DNA of 64,000 nt. Origin: Tepidamorphaceae bacterium (lineage in GTDB: Bacteria; Pseudomonadota; Alphaproteobacteria; Rhizobiales; JAKSCL01). Shown here piece by piece: positions 28,068-41,145 of the stretch (the first letter of the stretch is position 1; each line of letters begins with the position of its first letter). The DNA is taken from positions 1 to 64,000 of the forward strand of contig JANQPO010000024.1 of NCBI GenBank assembly GCA_028289445.1, given 5' to 3'. The notes beneath the pieces were generated by a model. That model was not told where the DNA came from, made no database searches, and was given only the letters and a program-made list of their open reading frames with translations. The position numbers were made by a program, and so were the translations under genes.

Positions 28068-28235
28068 ATTTTCGATCTGGCCGGACGCAATCGTCTCGGC
28101 ACGGGCATCAATCGCGTTCAAAAGTGTCCCCACAGTCTGCAAGATGCGCGTTCGCAACCGTTCAGCTTCCGAAAGATCCGCAACGAAGCGATCGATCGCG
28201 CGGCTGAAGATCGGTACCCGCTAAGCGCGAGTATC

Positions 28236-28261
28236 TTCATCTTATACACGTTTAAGATGAA
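28236..28261. promoter_or_regulatory. perfect inverted repeat upstream of the kinase gene
   Basis: TTCATCTTA (28236-28244) and TAAGATGAA (28253-28261) are a perfect nine-base inverted repeat around an eight-base spacer, in AT-rich DNA upstream of the histidine kinase gene. No T-run follows on either strand, so an operator is more likely than a terminator. The binding protein is unknown. Confidence 0.45.
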
Positions 28262-28378
28262 ATAGAATCTTAACGCACGCACACGTGCATGCGCGCGAGC
28301 CTTTCGCTTCGGGTCTATGGACGCGATCCGAAGCGGGACCTCTTGCGCCTCGAAAGAGGTCAGATGCTAGGGGCGGAC

Positions 28379-28470
28379 GATCTCGGTTCTGCGGTGCACT
28401 ACCAACGTGCTACACCGCACCCGGGATGACGAACGAGGCAGATGAATCAGTTCGAGCCCATTCCACGCTA
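28379..28470 (-). repeat. dispersed palindromic repeat, copy A
   Basis: About 92 bases ending exactly at the stop codon of the CoxG-like gene. It aligns over its length, with one single-base indel and roughly 70% identity, to 33950-34040. The core is an imperfect hairpin, TGCGGTG ... CACCGCA, followed by CCCGGGATGA; the end next to the gene is GCCCATTCCACGCTA. Both copies have the same orientation after a minus-strand gene, so they may serve as 3' mRNA structures. Confidence 0.6.
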
Positions 28471-28929
28471 GGCCGCCGAATCTTCGGCCTGACGGGTCAT
28501 GACATCGGCAAAACGGGTGAAGAAAACTTTGGCCAGCTTGCGCGCCGTGCTGGTGACGAGCCGGCTGCCGAGTTGCGCAATTTTGCCGCCGATGTCGGCC
28601 TTGGCGGTGTAGCGCAGAACGGTTTCATCACCCTCGGCCACCAGTTCGACATCGGCGCCGCCTTTGGCGTAGCCGGCCGCACCGCCGCTGCCCTCGCCGG
28701 CGAGCGAGAACTTGTCCGGTGCCTCGCTCGGGTCGAGCAAGACGTTGCCGGCAAACTTGGCTTTCACCGGGCCGATCTTCAAAACGACCTTGGCTTCCAA
28801 CTCGGTGTCGGACTGTCTGGTGATCTCCTCGCACCCGGGTATGCATTCCTTCAGGACATCCTCGTCGTTGAGAGCCGCGTAGACAACGTCGCGTGTCGCG
28901 GGAATGCGGATTTCGTCGTGAAGTTCCAT
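28468..28929 (-). CDS. CoxG/SRPBCC-family protein
   Basis: 153 residues from the ATG at 28929, with AAGGA seven bases upstream. START/Bet v1-type fold of the carbon-monoxide-dehydrogenase subunit G family: MELHDEIRIPATRDVVYAAL, ECIPGCEEITRQSDTELEA and the C-terminal SRLVTSTARKLAKVFFTRF. CoxG proteins help membrane attachment or maturation of molybdenum hydroxylases, but many stand-alone members bind small hydrophobic molecules. No CO-dehydrogenase genes are here; instead it is the last gene of the dehalogenase/pobA operon, 49 bases after pobA. A role in binding an aromatic ligand is conceivable but unsupported. Confidence 0.82.
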   Translation of the reverse strand: MELHDEIRIPATRDVVYAALNDEDVLKECIPGCEEITRQSDTELEAKVVLKIGPVKAKFAGNVLLDPSEAPDKFSLAGEGSGGAAGYAKGGADVELVAEGDETVLRYTAKADIGGKIAQLGSRLVTSTARKLAKVFFTRFADVMTRQAEDSAA

Positions 28930-28978
28930 GCCCATGTCCTTCGTTATCAAGCCTGGATGAGATTAATGGGTCCCGACC

Positions 28979-33387
<4,409 letters not shown>

Positions 33388-33436
33388 GCCCGCATCTTAT
33401 CGAATTGTGGCGAAATGCCACCCCTTGGCATGCCGG

Positions 33437-33817
33437 TCAGAGCTGGCCGTCTTCCTCCAGCACCTTGCGGGCGACGCGGAAGCACTCGAGCGCCTGGGGC
33501 ACGCCGCAATAGATGCCGACGACATGAATAATGGCGCGGATTTCTTCCTTGGTGACGCCATTGGTCAGCGCGCCGCGGCAGTGGATTTCCCATTCCGTCA
33601 TCTTGCCGAGCGCACCGATCATGGAGAGGTTCATCATCGAGCGGGTCTTGGCGTCGATGGTCTCGTCGCCCCAGCCGAAGCCCCAGCACCAGGCGGTCAT
33701 CGCCTCCTGGAACGGCCGGTTGAAGTCGTCGGCGGCGGCAAGGTTCTTCTCGACATAGTCGGCGCCGAGCGTTGCCTTTCGCTGTTCCAGACCCTTGTCG
33801 AACAATGCATCATTCAT
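33437..33817 (-). CDS. carboxymuconolactone decarboxylase-family protein (PcaC-like)
   Basis: 126 residues from the ATG at 33817, with AGGAG eight bases ahead. The alpha-helical CMD fold is clear: FNRPFQEAMTAWCWGFGWGD, MMNLSMIGALGKMTEWEIHC with the Cys/His region, and EEIRAIIHVVGIYCGVPQAL. The length and the N-terminal QRKATLGADYVEKNLAAAD are those of PcaC, which decarboxylates 4-carboxymuconolactone in the protocatechuate branch. That branch would take the product of the neighbouring PobA. No other pca genes are nearby, so the exact substrate is uncertain. First gene of the rdhA-pobA-coxG operon. Confidence 0.85.
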   Translation of the reverse strand: MNDALFDKGLEQRKATLGADYVEKNLAAADDFNRPFQEAMTAWCWGFGWGDETIDAKTRSMMNLSMIGALGKMTEWEIHCRGALTNGVTKEEIRAIIHVVGIYCGVPQALECFRVARKVLEEDGQL

Positions 33818-33949
33818 GGTGAAAACTCCTAGATTGAATGAGGCTAGGTTTGCTCGCTTCGCGCGTCTTCCCGGACGCGCTGCGGCACGAATTGCTGCTG
33901 CGCTGATCCGGGATCGTTCGATGTTTGGCGCCTGCGTCGTTGACAATGC

Positions 33950-34040
33950 GATCCCGGTTCTGCGTTGCATCACCAAGGTGCTGCACCGCGCCCGGGATGA
34001 TCAAAACGGAGATGCTTAAACTTGAACCCATTCCATTCTA
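33950..34040 (-). repeat. dispersed palindromic repeat, copy B
   Basis: About 91 bases, ending at the aldehyde dehydrogenase stop codon, homologous to copy A at 28379-28470 in the same orientation. The core TGCGTTGCATCACC / GGTGCTGCACCGCG can pair imperfectly and is followed by CCCGGGATGA; the gene-proximal end is ACCCATTCCATTCTA. A family of intergenic elements is likely elsewhere in the genome. Confidence 0.6.
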
Positions 34041-35492
34041 GTTCGTTCGGATCGCCACGTTCTTGGTCTGCACGTAGTTCAACAAGGCCTCGCGGCCCTT
34101 TTCGCGGCCATAGCCTGATTTCCCGTAGCCGCCGAAGGGCGTCTCGACGCCGCCGGCGTACCACTCGTTGACGAACACTTGGCCGGCGCGGAGCCGCTGC
34201 GCCGTTGTTGTCGCGCGATCCAGATCACGGGTGAACACTCCACCGACCAGGCCGTAGTCCGTGCCATTGGCGACTTGGATCGCCTCCTCGTCGGTATCGA
34301 AGGTGAGCACCGAGAGGACCGGCCCGAAGACCTCCTCGCGGGCAATGGTCATGTCGGGCGCGACGTTGGTGAATACGGTCGGTTCGAGGAAGAAGCCCGG
34401 CCGGTTGAGCTTGTGCCCGCCAGTCGCCAGCGTCGCGCCGTCGCGTTCCGCCTCTTGAACCATGCCGGCTGCACGGTCGCGCTGTTTCTCCGAGATCATC
34501 GCGCCCATGGTGGCGCCGAACTCGGGTTGGTCGATGCCGGGACCGACGGTGATATCTTTCGCCATCTCGACGATCCCGTCGACGACCTCATCGTGGATCG
34601 ACCGATGGACAACGACTCGGGACATCGCCGAACAGACTTGCCCGGCGTTGAAGTAGATGCCCCAGCGCACGTTCTCGATCAGGTTATCGACGTCGCAATC
34701 GGGATAGACGACGGCCGCCGACTTGCCGCCGAGTTCCAGCACGCACGGTACCACATTTTGAGCGGCCGCTGTCGCGATGGAAATGCCGGTCGCGACGGAA
34801 CCCGTGAAGACCATCTGATCGATATCGGGATGGCTCGCCAGCGCTGCGCCCGCGTCGGGCCCGAGCCCGCACAGAATATTGGCCGCGCCGGCCGGAAATC
34901 CGACGGCCTCGACCGCTTCCGCGATGAAGCCGTTGGCGAGGGGATCGAGTTCCGGCGTTTTGACGACGCAGCAATTGCCGGTCGCCAGTCCCGCCGAAAG
35001 CGAGCGCGCGGTCATCTCAAGCGGATAATTCCAGGGGATGATCTGCGCCGAGACGCCATAGGGTTCAAGCAGTGTGAAGTCGAGATAGCCGCCCCCTAGT
35101 GGGATGGACCGTCCTTCCAGCGTTTCCGCCTGATTGCCGTAATACTCGAAGTAGCGCGCGGCCCCTTCGATCTCGATTCTGGATTCCCACAATGGCTTGC
35201 CGGACTCCAGGGTATGGATCGGCGCGATGGTGTCGATCCGGTCTAACAGGTATTGACCGATGGCACGCACCATACGGCCACGCTCCACCGGGCGCATGAC
35301 GGTGAGCGCGCCGCTCTCGTGGCAACGTTTGGCCGCCGCGACCGCTCGGTTGACGTCTGCGGCATCGGCGAGCGCCTGTTCGGCCAGCGGCTCGCCGGTC
35401 GCTGGATCGTCGACGGTGAGCCGTCCGGCACCGCCATCGACAAAGGCACCGTCGATATAGTTCTGCCAATACGATTTGACGTCAGGCGCCAT
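34038..35492 (-). CDS. NAD(P)+-dependent aldehyde dehydrogenase
   Basis: 484 residues, the usual ALDH length. Catalytic Cys in NAGQVCSAMSRVVVH, general-base Glu in CVLELGGKSAAVVYPD, cofactor loop FTGSVATGISIA, and C-terminal EEVFGPVLSVLTFD and NGTDYGLVGGVFT. It most resembles betaine-aldehyde/succinate-semialdehyde type enzymes. The start overlaps the end of the Rieske oxygenase gene by 11 bases, so it is in its operon and probably oxidises an aldehyde formed by N-dealkylation or side-chain cleavage (formaldehyde is not a usual substrate of this class). The exact aldehyde is unknown. Confidence 0.92.
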   Translation of the reverse strand: MAPDVKSYWQNYIDGAFVDGGAGRLTVDDPATGEPLAEQALADAADVNRAVAAAKRCHESGALTVMRPVERGRMVRAIGQYLLDRIDTIAPIHTLESGKPLWESRIEIEGAARYFEYYGNQAETLEGRSIPLGGGYLDFTLLEPYGVSAQIIPWNYPLEMTARSLSAGLATGNCCVVKTPELDPLANGFIAEAVEAVGFPAGAANILCGLGPDAGAALASHPDIDQMVFTGSVATGISIATAAAQNVVPCVLELGGKSAAVVYPDCDVDNLIENVRWGIYFNAGQVCSAMSRVVVHRSIHDEVVDGIVEMAKDITVGPGIDQPEFGATMGAMISEKQRDRAAGMVQEAERDGATLATGGHKLNRPGFFLEPTVFTNVAPDMTIAREEVFGPVLSVLTFDTDEEAIQVANGTDYGLVGGVFTRDLDRATTTAQRLRAGQVFVNEWYAGGVETPFGGYGKSGYGREKGREALLNYVQTKNVAIRTN

Positions 35493-36576
35493 CGATTGCT
35501 GCCCGCATCCAGCCGTGTAGGACTTTGATGGAGTGCTCCGACATCACGCCGCACTTTGGATCGATCACCAGCGGACCGGGTTTGTAGCCGCGGCTTTTTA
35601 GGCCACGCTGGACGGATTCGACCAAGTGGATGTCCTCCTCCACCGTCGTCGCGCGGTCTTGAACAGCAAGCCGTCGTATCACCTCTGAATCGACGCCGTC
35701 CACCGTGTACCAGCCGCGCCAGACCGTGACGCGATCCACGTCGACCGGGCGCCAGTGATACGTGTTCAGGACGTTGCCGGGGTAGACCTGAAACGAAAAC
35801 AGCGGCCACAAGAACCAGGACGAGTATTCACCGGCGTGGGCGTTGGCGGCGAGATCGATCGGATACGTCATCCGGTCGAGGTTTTGGCATTCGGTCGTAT
35901 GGCGCAGGCAGTAGCCGTCCGGCTGAATATCGTAGGTTTCCGGCTTCACGACGCCGCTGGCGAAGGTCGGGTGGTTGAGCTGGCAGTGATAGCACTCCGA
36001 ATAGTTCTCAATCGAGACCTTCCAATTGCAGTGTTCCGGGATCTCGACCCATTCAAGCGGTCTGAGCCGATCGATATCGGGCACAAAAGCGGCGAGCGCG
36101 TCGCGGGCACCCGGGAACCAGTCGTCCATCGGCGCGGCATCCGGATCGAGATTGACGAAGATGAAGCCGTGAAAGACTTCGACTTGGACCTCGGTCAGGC
36201 AGACCGTCGACCGGTCGAAGCCTTCGATCGCCTTGACGTTGGGACCGGAGCGCAGTTGGCCCGTCAATTCATAGGTCCAGGCGTGATAGGGGCAGACCAG
36301 GACCTTGGCATTGCCGGTGCCATCGACCAGTTCATGGGCGCGGTGTTGGCAGACATTGTAGAAGGCGCGGATTTCATTGTCTCGGCCCCGAATGCAAAAG
36401 AGATTCTGGCCGGCAATCTCGAACGTAAAATAGTCGCCGGGCTTTTCGACCTCGGCGGCGTGTCCCGCGAACTGCCATGTGCGGGCCAAGAGACCGGCGC
36501 ACTCCGCGTCGAACACCATCGGGTCCGTGTAGGCACGCGCCTCCAGCGCATGGGTGAGTTCGACCGGCGCGCTCAT
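35482..36576 (-). CDS. Rieske non-heme iron oxygenase alpha subunit, betaine-demethylase type
   Basis: 364 residues. Rieske [2Fe-2S] ligands Cys76/His78 and Cys95/His98 (CQHRAHE, CPYHAW). The mononuclear iron site is in ENYSECYHCQLNHP with His197 and His202; Glu194 takes the place where benzoate/naphthalene dioxygenases have the bridging Asp, a trait of the carnitine/glycine-betaine oxygenase group (CntA, GbcA, Stc2). Such enzymes oxidise a quaternary amine, releasing a methyl as formaldehyde or cleaving the C-N bond. No partner reductase gene is adjacent. The start overlaps the regulator stop (ATGA). Substrate inferred to be a betaine from surrounding genes. Confidence 0.88.
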   Translation of the reverse strand: MSAPVELTHALEARAYTDPMVFDAECAGLLARTWQFAGHAAEVEKPGDYFTFEIAGQNLFCIRGRDNEIRAFYNVCQHRAHELVDGTGNAKVLVCPYHAWTYELTGQLRSGPNVKAIEGFDRSTVCLTEVQVEVFHGFIFVNLDPDAAPMDDWFPGARDALAAFVPDIDRLRPLEWVEIPEHCNWKVSIENYSECYHCQLNHPTFASGVVKPETYDIQPDGYCLRHTTECQNLDRMTYPIDLAANAHAGEYSSWFLWPLFSFQVYPGNVLNTYHWRPVDVDRVTVWRGWYTVDGVDSEVIRRLAVQDRATTVEEDIHLVESVQRGLKSRGYKPGPLVIDPKCGVMSEHSIKVLHGWMRAAIDGA

Positions 36577-37490
36577 GATCTTGCTCTTTGGTCTTCTTGA
36601 TAAATGCCAAGCGTGTGGCGCCGCTGATGAAAGCGGTCCACCCGATCGACGATCTCCGGGCTCGCCACCGCGATGACGAAGGACAAAAGCGTTTCCAAGA
36701 GCGCGATGGTAGACACGGACGACGGAAAGAATTGCGGGGTCGTTGCCGAGACGACGAAGCCGTGGCCGGATCCGATGATGACGGGCGAGGCAGGGCTGTC
36801 GGAGACGCCGATGATCTGAACGCCTTGCTCGCGGGCAATCTCCACAGCCTCCACCACCTCGCTGCGATAGGGCTTGCAGGTCACGGCAATCAACACATCG
36901 CGTTCGTCGGCCCGCGCTAGATCGTCGACCGCCGTGGAGCCAGGGCGCGGAATGGCGTGAAACTGCTCCATGCCCGTTTGCGCCAGATAGGTGAAGTTGT
37001 GTGCGTTGGCGTTGTTCACCCCGACGCCCAGCACAAAGACTTGCCGCGACGCCCAGATCGTTTCCGCGGCGTCCTTCAAGGCATTGGCGTCGGTGCCGGC
37101 GAACATCGTTTCGATGTTGCGGATCGCGCTTGCGGCCATGTCGGCGTAAAGCCCGGAAAGCTTACCGCCCTTGGCAAGCGATTGCAGCCAGCGGGCGCGA
37201 TCCGGGAAGTTGGCACGGCCGCTGCGGATATCCTCGCGAAACGGTTCGCGAAACGTCTCGTAGCCGTCGAACCCGATCGAACGGGCCATGCGCACGAACG
37301 TATTCGGCTTGACGCCCGCCGCTTCGGCGATTTCGCGGATCGAGGACACGCCGACATCGTTGGGCCGCTCAAGCACATAGGCCGCCGCCTTGCGCACTTC
37401 CGGCGTGAGTTCGTCCAACTCATCCGCCAGCGCTTGCAGGACATCGTGCGGGGCGGGGGAGCCTGTATCTGGTACAATCATCTCATTCAT
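36573..37490 (-). CDS. RpiR/MurR-family transcriptional regulator
   Basis: 305 residues from the ATG at 37490. N-terminal RpiR helix-turn-helix (SSIREIAEAAGVKPNTFVRMARSIG, roughly residues 47-71) and C-terminal SIS domain (VFVLGVGVNNANAHNFTYLA, VLIAVTCKPYRSEVVEAVE, VQIIGVSDSPASPVI). RpiR regulators often sense phosphosugars, but close relatives control amino-acid and betaine catabolism. First gene of the Rieske-ALDH operon, divergent from the flavoprotein operon, so it probably controls both. Palindromes in the 71-base divergent gap and over its own start codon suggest autoregulation. Confidence 0.9.
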   Translation of the reverse strand: MNEMIVPDTGSPAPHDVLQALADELDELTPEVRKAAAYVLERPNDVGVSSIREIAEAAGVKPNTFVRMARSIGFDGYETFREPFREDIRSGRANFPDRARWLQSLAKGGKLSGLYADMAASAIRNIETMFAGTDANALKDAAETIWASRQVFVLGVGVNNANAHNFTYLAQTGMEQFHAIPRPGSTAVDDLARADERDVLIAVTCKPYRSEVVEAVEIAREQGVQIIGVSDSPASPVIIGSGHGFVVSATTPQFFPSSVSTIALLETLLSFVIAVASPEIVDRVDRFHQRRHTLGIYQEDQRARS

Positions 37491-37513
37491 GGTTGACGAT
37501 TGTACAAATGTAC
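37472..37513. promoter_or_regulatory. candidate RpiR operator, nested GTACA palindromes
   Basis: GTACAATC (37472-37479) and GATTGTAC (37498-37505) are perfect inverted repeats 18 bases apart; the second arm overlaps a further palindrome GTACAAATGTAC (37502-37513). A TTGACG at 37493 could be a -35 element for the rightward operon. The sites cover the rpiR start codon and the divergent promoter region, as expected for an autoregulator. Binding is inferred. Confidence 0.55.
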
Positions 37514-37561
37514 GCTTAGCGTGTCTATCGGAATTCCACGCAATGCACGTCGAAAAGGATC

Positions 37562-40045
37562 GTGGCCTTGGCGTTGGACCAGACATCCAAACTCCCGTCT
37601 TCGGCGCGGGTCGTCATCGTCGGCGGCGGCATCATGGGCTGCGGTCTCGCCTATCACTTGGCCCATGAGGGATGGACCGACGTCGTCCTTCTGGAAAAGG
37701 CGGAACTGACCTCAGGTTCGACCTGGCATGCCGCCGGTCAGATCACTCACTCCACATCGTCTTTCGGGCTCGGCAAGTGTGTCGGCTACAACATCGATCT
37801 TTACTCCGGTGCGCTTGAGGCTGAGACCGGTCAGTCCGTCACCTGGCATGGCTGCGGCTCGTTGCGGCTGGCCTATACCGAAGACGAGATGGACTGGCTG
37901 CGCCAGACGATCTCCGTCGGCAGTTCGCTGGGCTTTCCGATGGAGATGGTTGGGCCGGAGCGGATCGCCGAGCTCCATCCCTTCTATAATCTGGACGGTG
38001 TTCGCGGCGCGCTCCACACCCCGGACGACGGTCATGTCGATCCCTCGGGCGTGACGCAGGCCCTTGCCATTGGCGCGCGGGAACTGGGCGTCACGATCAT
38101 TCGCCGCTGCCGGGCCACCGACATTAAACAACAAGACAATGGCGAATGGCGGGTCTCAACGGAGCAGGGCACCATCACCTGCGAACATGTCGTCAATGCC
38201 GGGGGCACCTACGCCCGCCAGATGGGCGAGTGGAGCGGCCTGCAACTGCCGATGACGTCGATGACTCACCACTATTTCGTCACCGATCCGGTTCCGGAGT
38301 TCCAGGGCCTCGACACCGAGCTTCCCGTCGTGCGCGATGACCGGCTCGTCTCCGGCTACATCCGGATGGAGCAAAAGGCCGGCCTTATCGGCATCTACGA
38401 AAAGGAAGACCCGAACGCCGTTTGGATCGATCATTGTCCCTGGGAGGCCGAGAACGAACTGCTCGACCCGGACTATGACCGCGTGATGCCCTGGCTTGAA
38501 AACGCCATGGAACGGATGCCGGTGCTCGCCGAGCGCGGACTGAAGCGGGCGGTGCACGGCGCCATTTCTCACCCGCCCGACGGCAATCCACTGATCGGTC
38601 CGGCACCCGGCGTGCGCAACTATTGGTGCTGTTGTGGCACGCAGATCGGCATCGGCTGGGGTCCGGGTCTGACGCGTGAACTGGCGCGTTGGATGGTCCA
38701 TGGCGCCGCCGATATCTCCATGCGCGAGTTCGACCCACGCCGGTTCGGTGCATATGCAATAAAGGACTGGCAGGTGGAGAAGGCCAAGGAAGACTATTGC
38801 TTGCGTCACGAAATCCCATTCCCACATTTCAACCGTCTGGCCGGGCGCCCGATCAAGCCGAGCCCGCTGTATGAGCGGGTGACGGATAAGGGCGCTGTCT
38901 TTGAGGAAGTCTATGGCCATGAGCGGCCGCGTTGGTTCGCGGGCGAAGGCGTGACGCAGGAGGATCACTACGGGTTCCGTCGCACCGTCGTTCACGACCG
39001 CGTTGCCCTGGAGGTGAAGGCGGTGCGCGAGCGAGTCGGCGTCATGGACATCTCCGCCTTCACCAAGGTCGAGCTTTCCGGTTCGGACGCGGAAGCCTAT
39101 CTCGACCGCCTCGTTGCCAATCGCCTGCCGGCAAAGGTTGGGGGCATCGCGCTGACGCATATGCTCAACCGGCGTGGCCGGATCGAGCTGGAGCTCACCG
39201 TCGTTCGGCTTGCGGAGGATCGCTTCTATCTGGTCTGCGCGGCGTTTTTCGAACAGCGGCTTATCGATCACCTGACGCATCAGCAAAACGGTGAGAACGT
39301 TGCGATACGAAATCTCTCGGATGATTGGGCGGCGATCGCTTTGCAGGGGCCGCGGGCCCGCGACGTCCTGGCTGCCGCGACTGATGCGCCGCTCGACAAC
39401 GCCCGGTTCCGCTGGCTGAGCGCGCAAGAGATCGTGATCGCCGGCCATCGGGTTTGGGCACTGCGGCTTTCCTATGCTGGCGAACTAGGTTGGGAAATCC
39501 ACGGTCCGCGCGATGCGATCGCGACAATCTACGACGCGCTGTGGGGCGCTGGCGAGCGGCACGGCATAGCCGACTACGGCTCTTTTGCGATGAACGCCAT
39601 GCGCATGGAAAAGGGCTTCCCAGGCGCTGGCGAGTTGACCAACGAGGTTACCTTGCCGGAAGCCGCCGTGATGCGTTTCGTCAAAGTCGAAAAGGGCGAT
39701 TTTCTCGGCAAGGTCGCGACGGTCGCGAGCCTTGAAAAGCCGCTGCCCTGGGTCTGTGTCTATCTCGCAATCGAAGCGGATGGCGACGCGGACGGTCACG
39801 GTGGCGAGGCGGTGTTGATGAACGGCGGCGTCGTCGGAACGACCAGTTCGGTCGCCTATGGCCATACCGTCGGCGACGTTTTGGCGTTCGCATATGTGAC
39901 TCCAGAGGCCGCCGAGCCGGGGACAGGCTTGGAGGTTCTCATCCTTGGAGAGCCGCGCAAGGCGCGGGTGCTGAGCGAGGCGGCCTACGATCCGCAAAGC
40001 CTGTTGCCGCGCACCGATGTCGCGGCCTCGGAGGATGCCGCATGA
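37562..40045 (+). CDS. dimethylglycine/sarcosine dehydrogenase-like flavoprotein with GcvT domain (copy 1)
   Basis: 827 residues from the GTG at 37562; a TTG at 37568 has better spacing from AAGGA and is an alternative. The N-terminal DAO domain has GGGIMGCGLAYHLA and His56 in TSGSTWHAAGQ, the usual covalent FAD site. The C-terminal aminomethyltransferase (GcvT) domain, about 430-810, includes VMDISAFTKVELSG, ALQGPRARDVL and SYAGELGWEIHGP and would pass the one-carbon unit to tetrahydrofolate. Enzymes of this type remove N-methyl groups from secondary or tertiary amines. First gene of an operon with a dehydrogenase, three epimerase-like enzymes and an aminotransferase. Only part-similar to the second copy at 47475. 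Confidence 0.92.
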   Translation: MALALDQTSKLPSSARVVIVGGGIMGCGLAYHLAHEGWTDVVLLEKAELTSGSTWHAAGQITHSTSSFGLGKCVGYNIDLYSGALEAETGQSVTWHGCGSLRLAYTEDEMDWLRQTISVGSSLGFPMEMVGPERIAELHPFYNLDGVRGALHTPDDGHVDPSGVTQALAIGARELGVTIIRRCRATDIKQQDNGEWRVSTEQGTITCEHVVNAGGTYARQMGEWSGLQLPMTSMTHHYFVTDPVPEFQGLDTELPVVRDDRLVSGYIRMEQKAGLIGIYEKEDPNAVWIDHCPWEAENELLDPDYDRVMPWLENAMERMPVLAERGLKRAVHGAISHPPDGNPLIGPAPGVRNYWCCCGTQIGIGWGPGLTRELARWMVHGAADISMREFDPRRFGAYAIKDWQVEKAKEDYCLRHEIPFPHFNRLAGRPIKPSPLYERVTDKGAVFEEVYGHERPRWFAGEGVTQEDHYGFRRTVVHDRVALEVKAVRERVGVMDISAFTKVELSGSDAEAYLDRLVANRLPAKVGGIALTHMLNRRGRIELELTVVRLAEDRFYLVCAAFFEQRLIDHLTHQQNGENVAIRNLSDDWAAIALQGPRARDVLAAATDAPLDNARFRWLSAQEIVIAGHRVWALRLSYAGELGWEIHGPRDAIATIYDALWGAGERHGIADYGSFAMNAMRMEKGFPGAGELTNEVTLPEAAVMRFVKVEKGDFLGKVATVASLEKPLPWVCVYLAIEADGDADGHGGEAVLMNGGVVGTTSSVAYGHTVGDVLAFAYVTPEAAEPGTGLEVLILGEPRKARVLSEAAYDPQSLLPRTDVAASEDAA

Positions 40046-41145
40046 CCGCCGCCGATATCCCGTCGACAATGCGCGCGTTTGTCCTGACCGGTCACGGCGA
40101 CTTCGACAAGCTTGTTCACCGCGAGGACTGGCCGGTACCGGTTCCGGGCAACGGCGAGGTGCTGATCAAGGTACACGCCTGCGGTCTGAACAACACCGAC
40201 GTCAACACGCGAACCGGCTGGTATTCAAAGGCCGTCTCCGAAGCGACGACCGGCGGCGCCTATGAGACGGTGGACGCCGAGGACCCATCCTGGGGCGGTG
40301 CACCGATTGTGTTTCCGCGCATTCAAGGCGCCGACGTGTGCGGGACCGTCGTCGCGGTCGGCGCCAATGCCGATGCGGCACTGATCGGTCGACGCGTCCT
40401 GATCGATGTCTGGCTGCGCGACTGGGACGATCCGAACGACCGCACCAAGTGTGGCTACTTCGGCTCAGAGCGCGACGGCGGCTTCGCGGAGTACGCCACC
40501 GTCGATGTGCGGAACGTCCATCCCATCGACAGCGATCTCGATCACGCGGAACTGGCGACCTTCGCCACATCCTACGTGACGGCGGAGAACATGCTGAACC
40601 GGGCAGAGGTCGGGCCGGACGACACGGTGTTGATCACAGGTGCGTCCGGTGGCGTTGGCTCGGCTTTGATCCAGCTCGCGCAACGGCGTGGCGCCAAAAC
40701 CTTGGCGATGTGCGGCGCCGACAAGTCCACTGCGGTCGCCGCGCTCGGCCCCGATGCCGTTCTTCCGCGCGCGCCGGACAGCTTGAAGGCCGAATTGCGC
40801 GCGGCGATTGGTTCCGACTCCGTGACGGTGGTCGCCGATGTCGTTGGCGGGCCGATCTGGCCGCAGTTGATCGATGCGATCGCGCCGGGCGGACGCTACA
40901 CCGTATCGGGGGCTATCGCCGGGCCGATGGTCGAATTGGACCTGCGCACGCTTTACCTGCGCGATTTGACCTTTACCGGTGCAACGGTCGTGCCGCCCGG
41001 CGTCTTCGCCGATCTCGTCGGCTATATCGCGCGCGGCGAGGTGTGCCCGCTGCTGGCGGCGACCTTTCCGCTGAGCGAGTTGCATGACGCGCAACGGGCG
41101 TTCATCGCCAAAGAGCACGTCGGCAACATCGTTGTCGTGCCGTGA
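40042..41145 (+). CDS. medium-chain dehydrogenase/reductase (zinc-type alcohol dehydrogenase family)
   Basis: 367 residues. GroES-like N-terminal domain (VLIKVHACGLNNTDVNTRTG; PRIQGADVCGTVVAVG) and a Rossmann domain with VLITGASGGVGSALIQLA. The usual catalytic zinc cysteine is replaced in the CGLNNTDV segment (as in quinone oxidoreductase/enoyl-reductase relatives), and structural-zinc cysteines are not evident, so a zinc-free reductase is possible. Overlaps the flavoprotein by ATGA and the next gene by GTGA, hence tightly coupled in the betaine operon. The substrate may be an alcohol, aldehyde or enone intermediate. Confidence 0.85.
   Translation: MTAADIPSTMRAFVLTGHGDFDKLVHREDWPVPVPGNGEVLIKVHACGLNNTDVNTRTGWYSKAVSEATTGGAYETVDAEDPSWGGAPIVFPRIQGADVCGTVVAVGANADAALIGRRVLIDVWLRDWDDPNDRTKCGYFGSERDGGFAEYATVDVRNVHPIDSDLDHAELATFATSYVTAENMLNRAEVGPDDTVLITGASGGVGSALIQLAQRRGAKTLAMCGADKSTAVAALGPDAVLPRAPDSLKAELRAAIGSDSVTVVADVVGGPIWPQLIDAIAPGGRYTVSGAIAGPMVELDLRTLYLRDLTFTGATVVPPGVFADLVGYIARGEVCPLLAATFPLSELHDAQRAFIAKEHVGNIVVVP

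Noticed and set aside
33408-33422. GTGGC-N5-GCCAC hairpin between the pcaC-like gene and rdhA
   Set aside because: Only five base pairs and no T-run; too weak to call a terminator.
38156-39448. 430-codon minus-strand open frame
   Set aside because: Antisense to the first DMGDH-like flavoprotein, whose motifs are clear.
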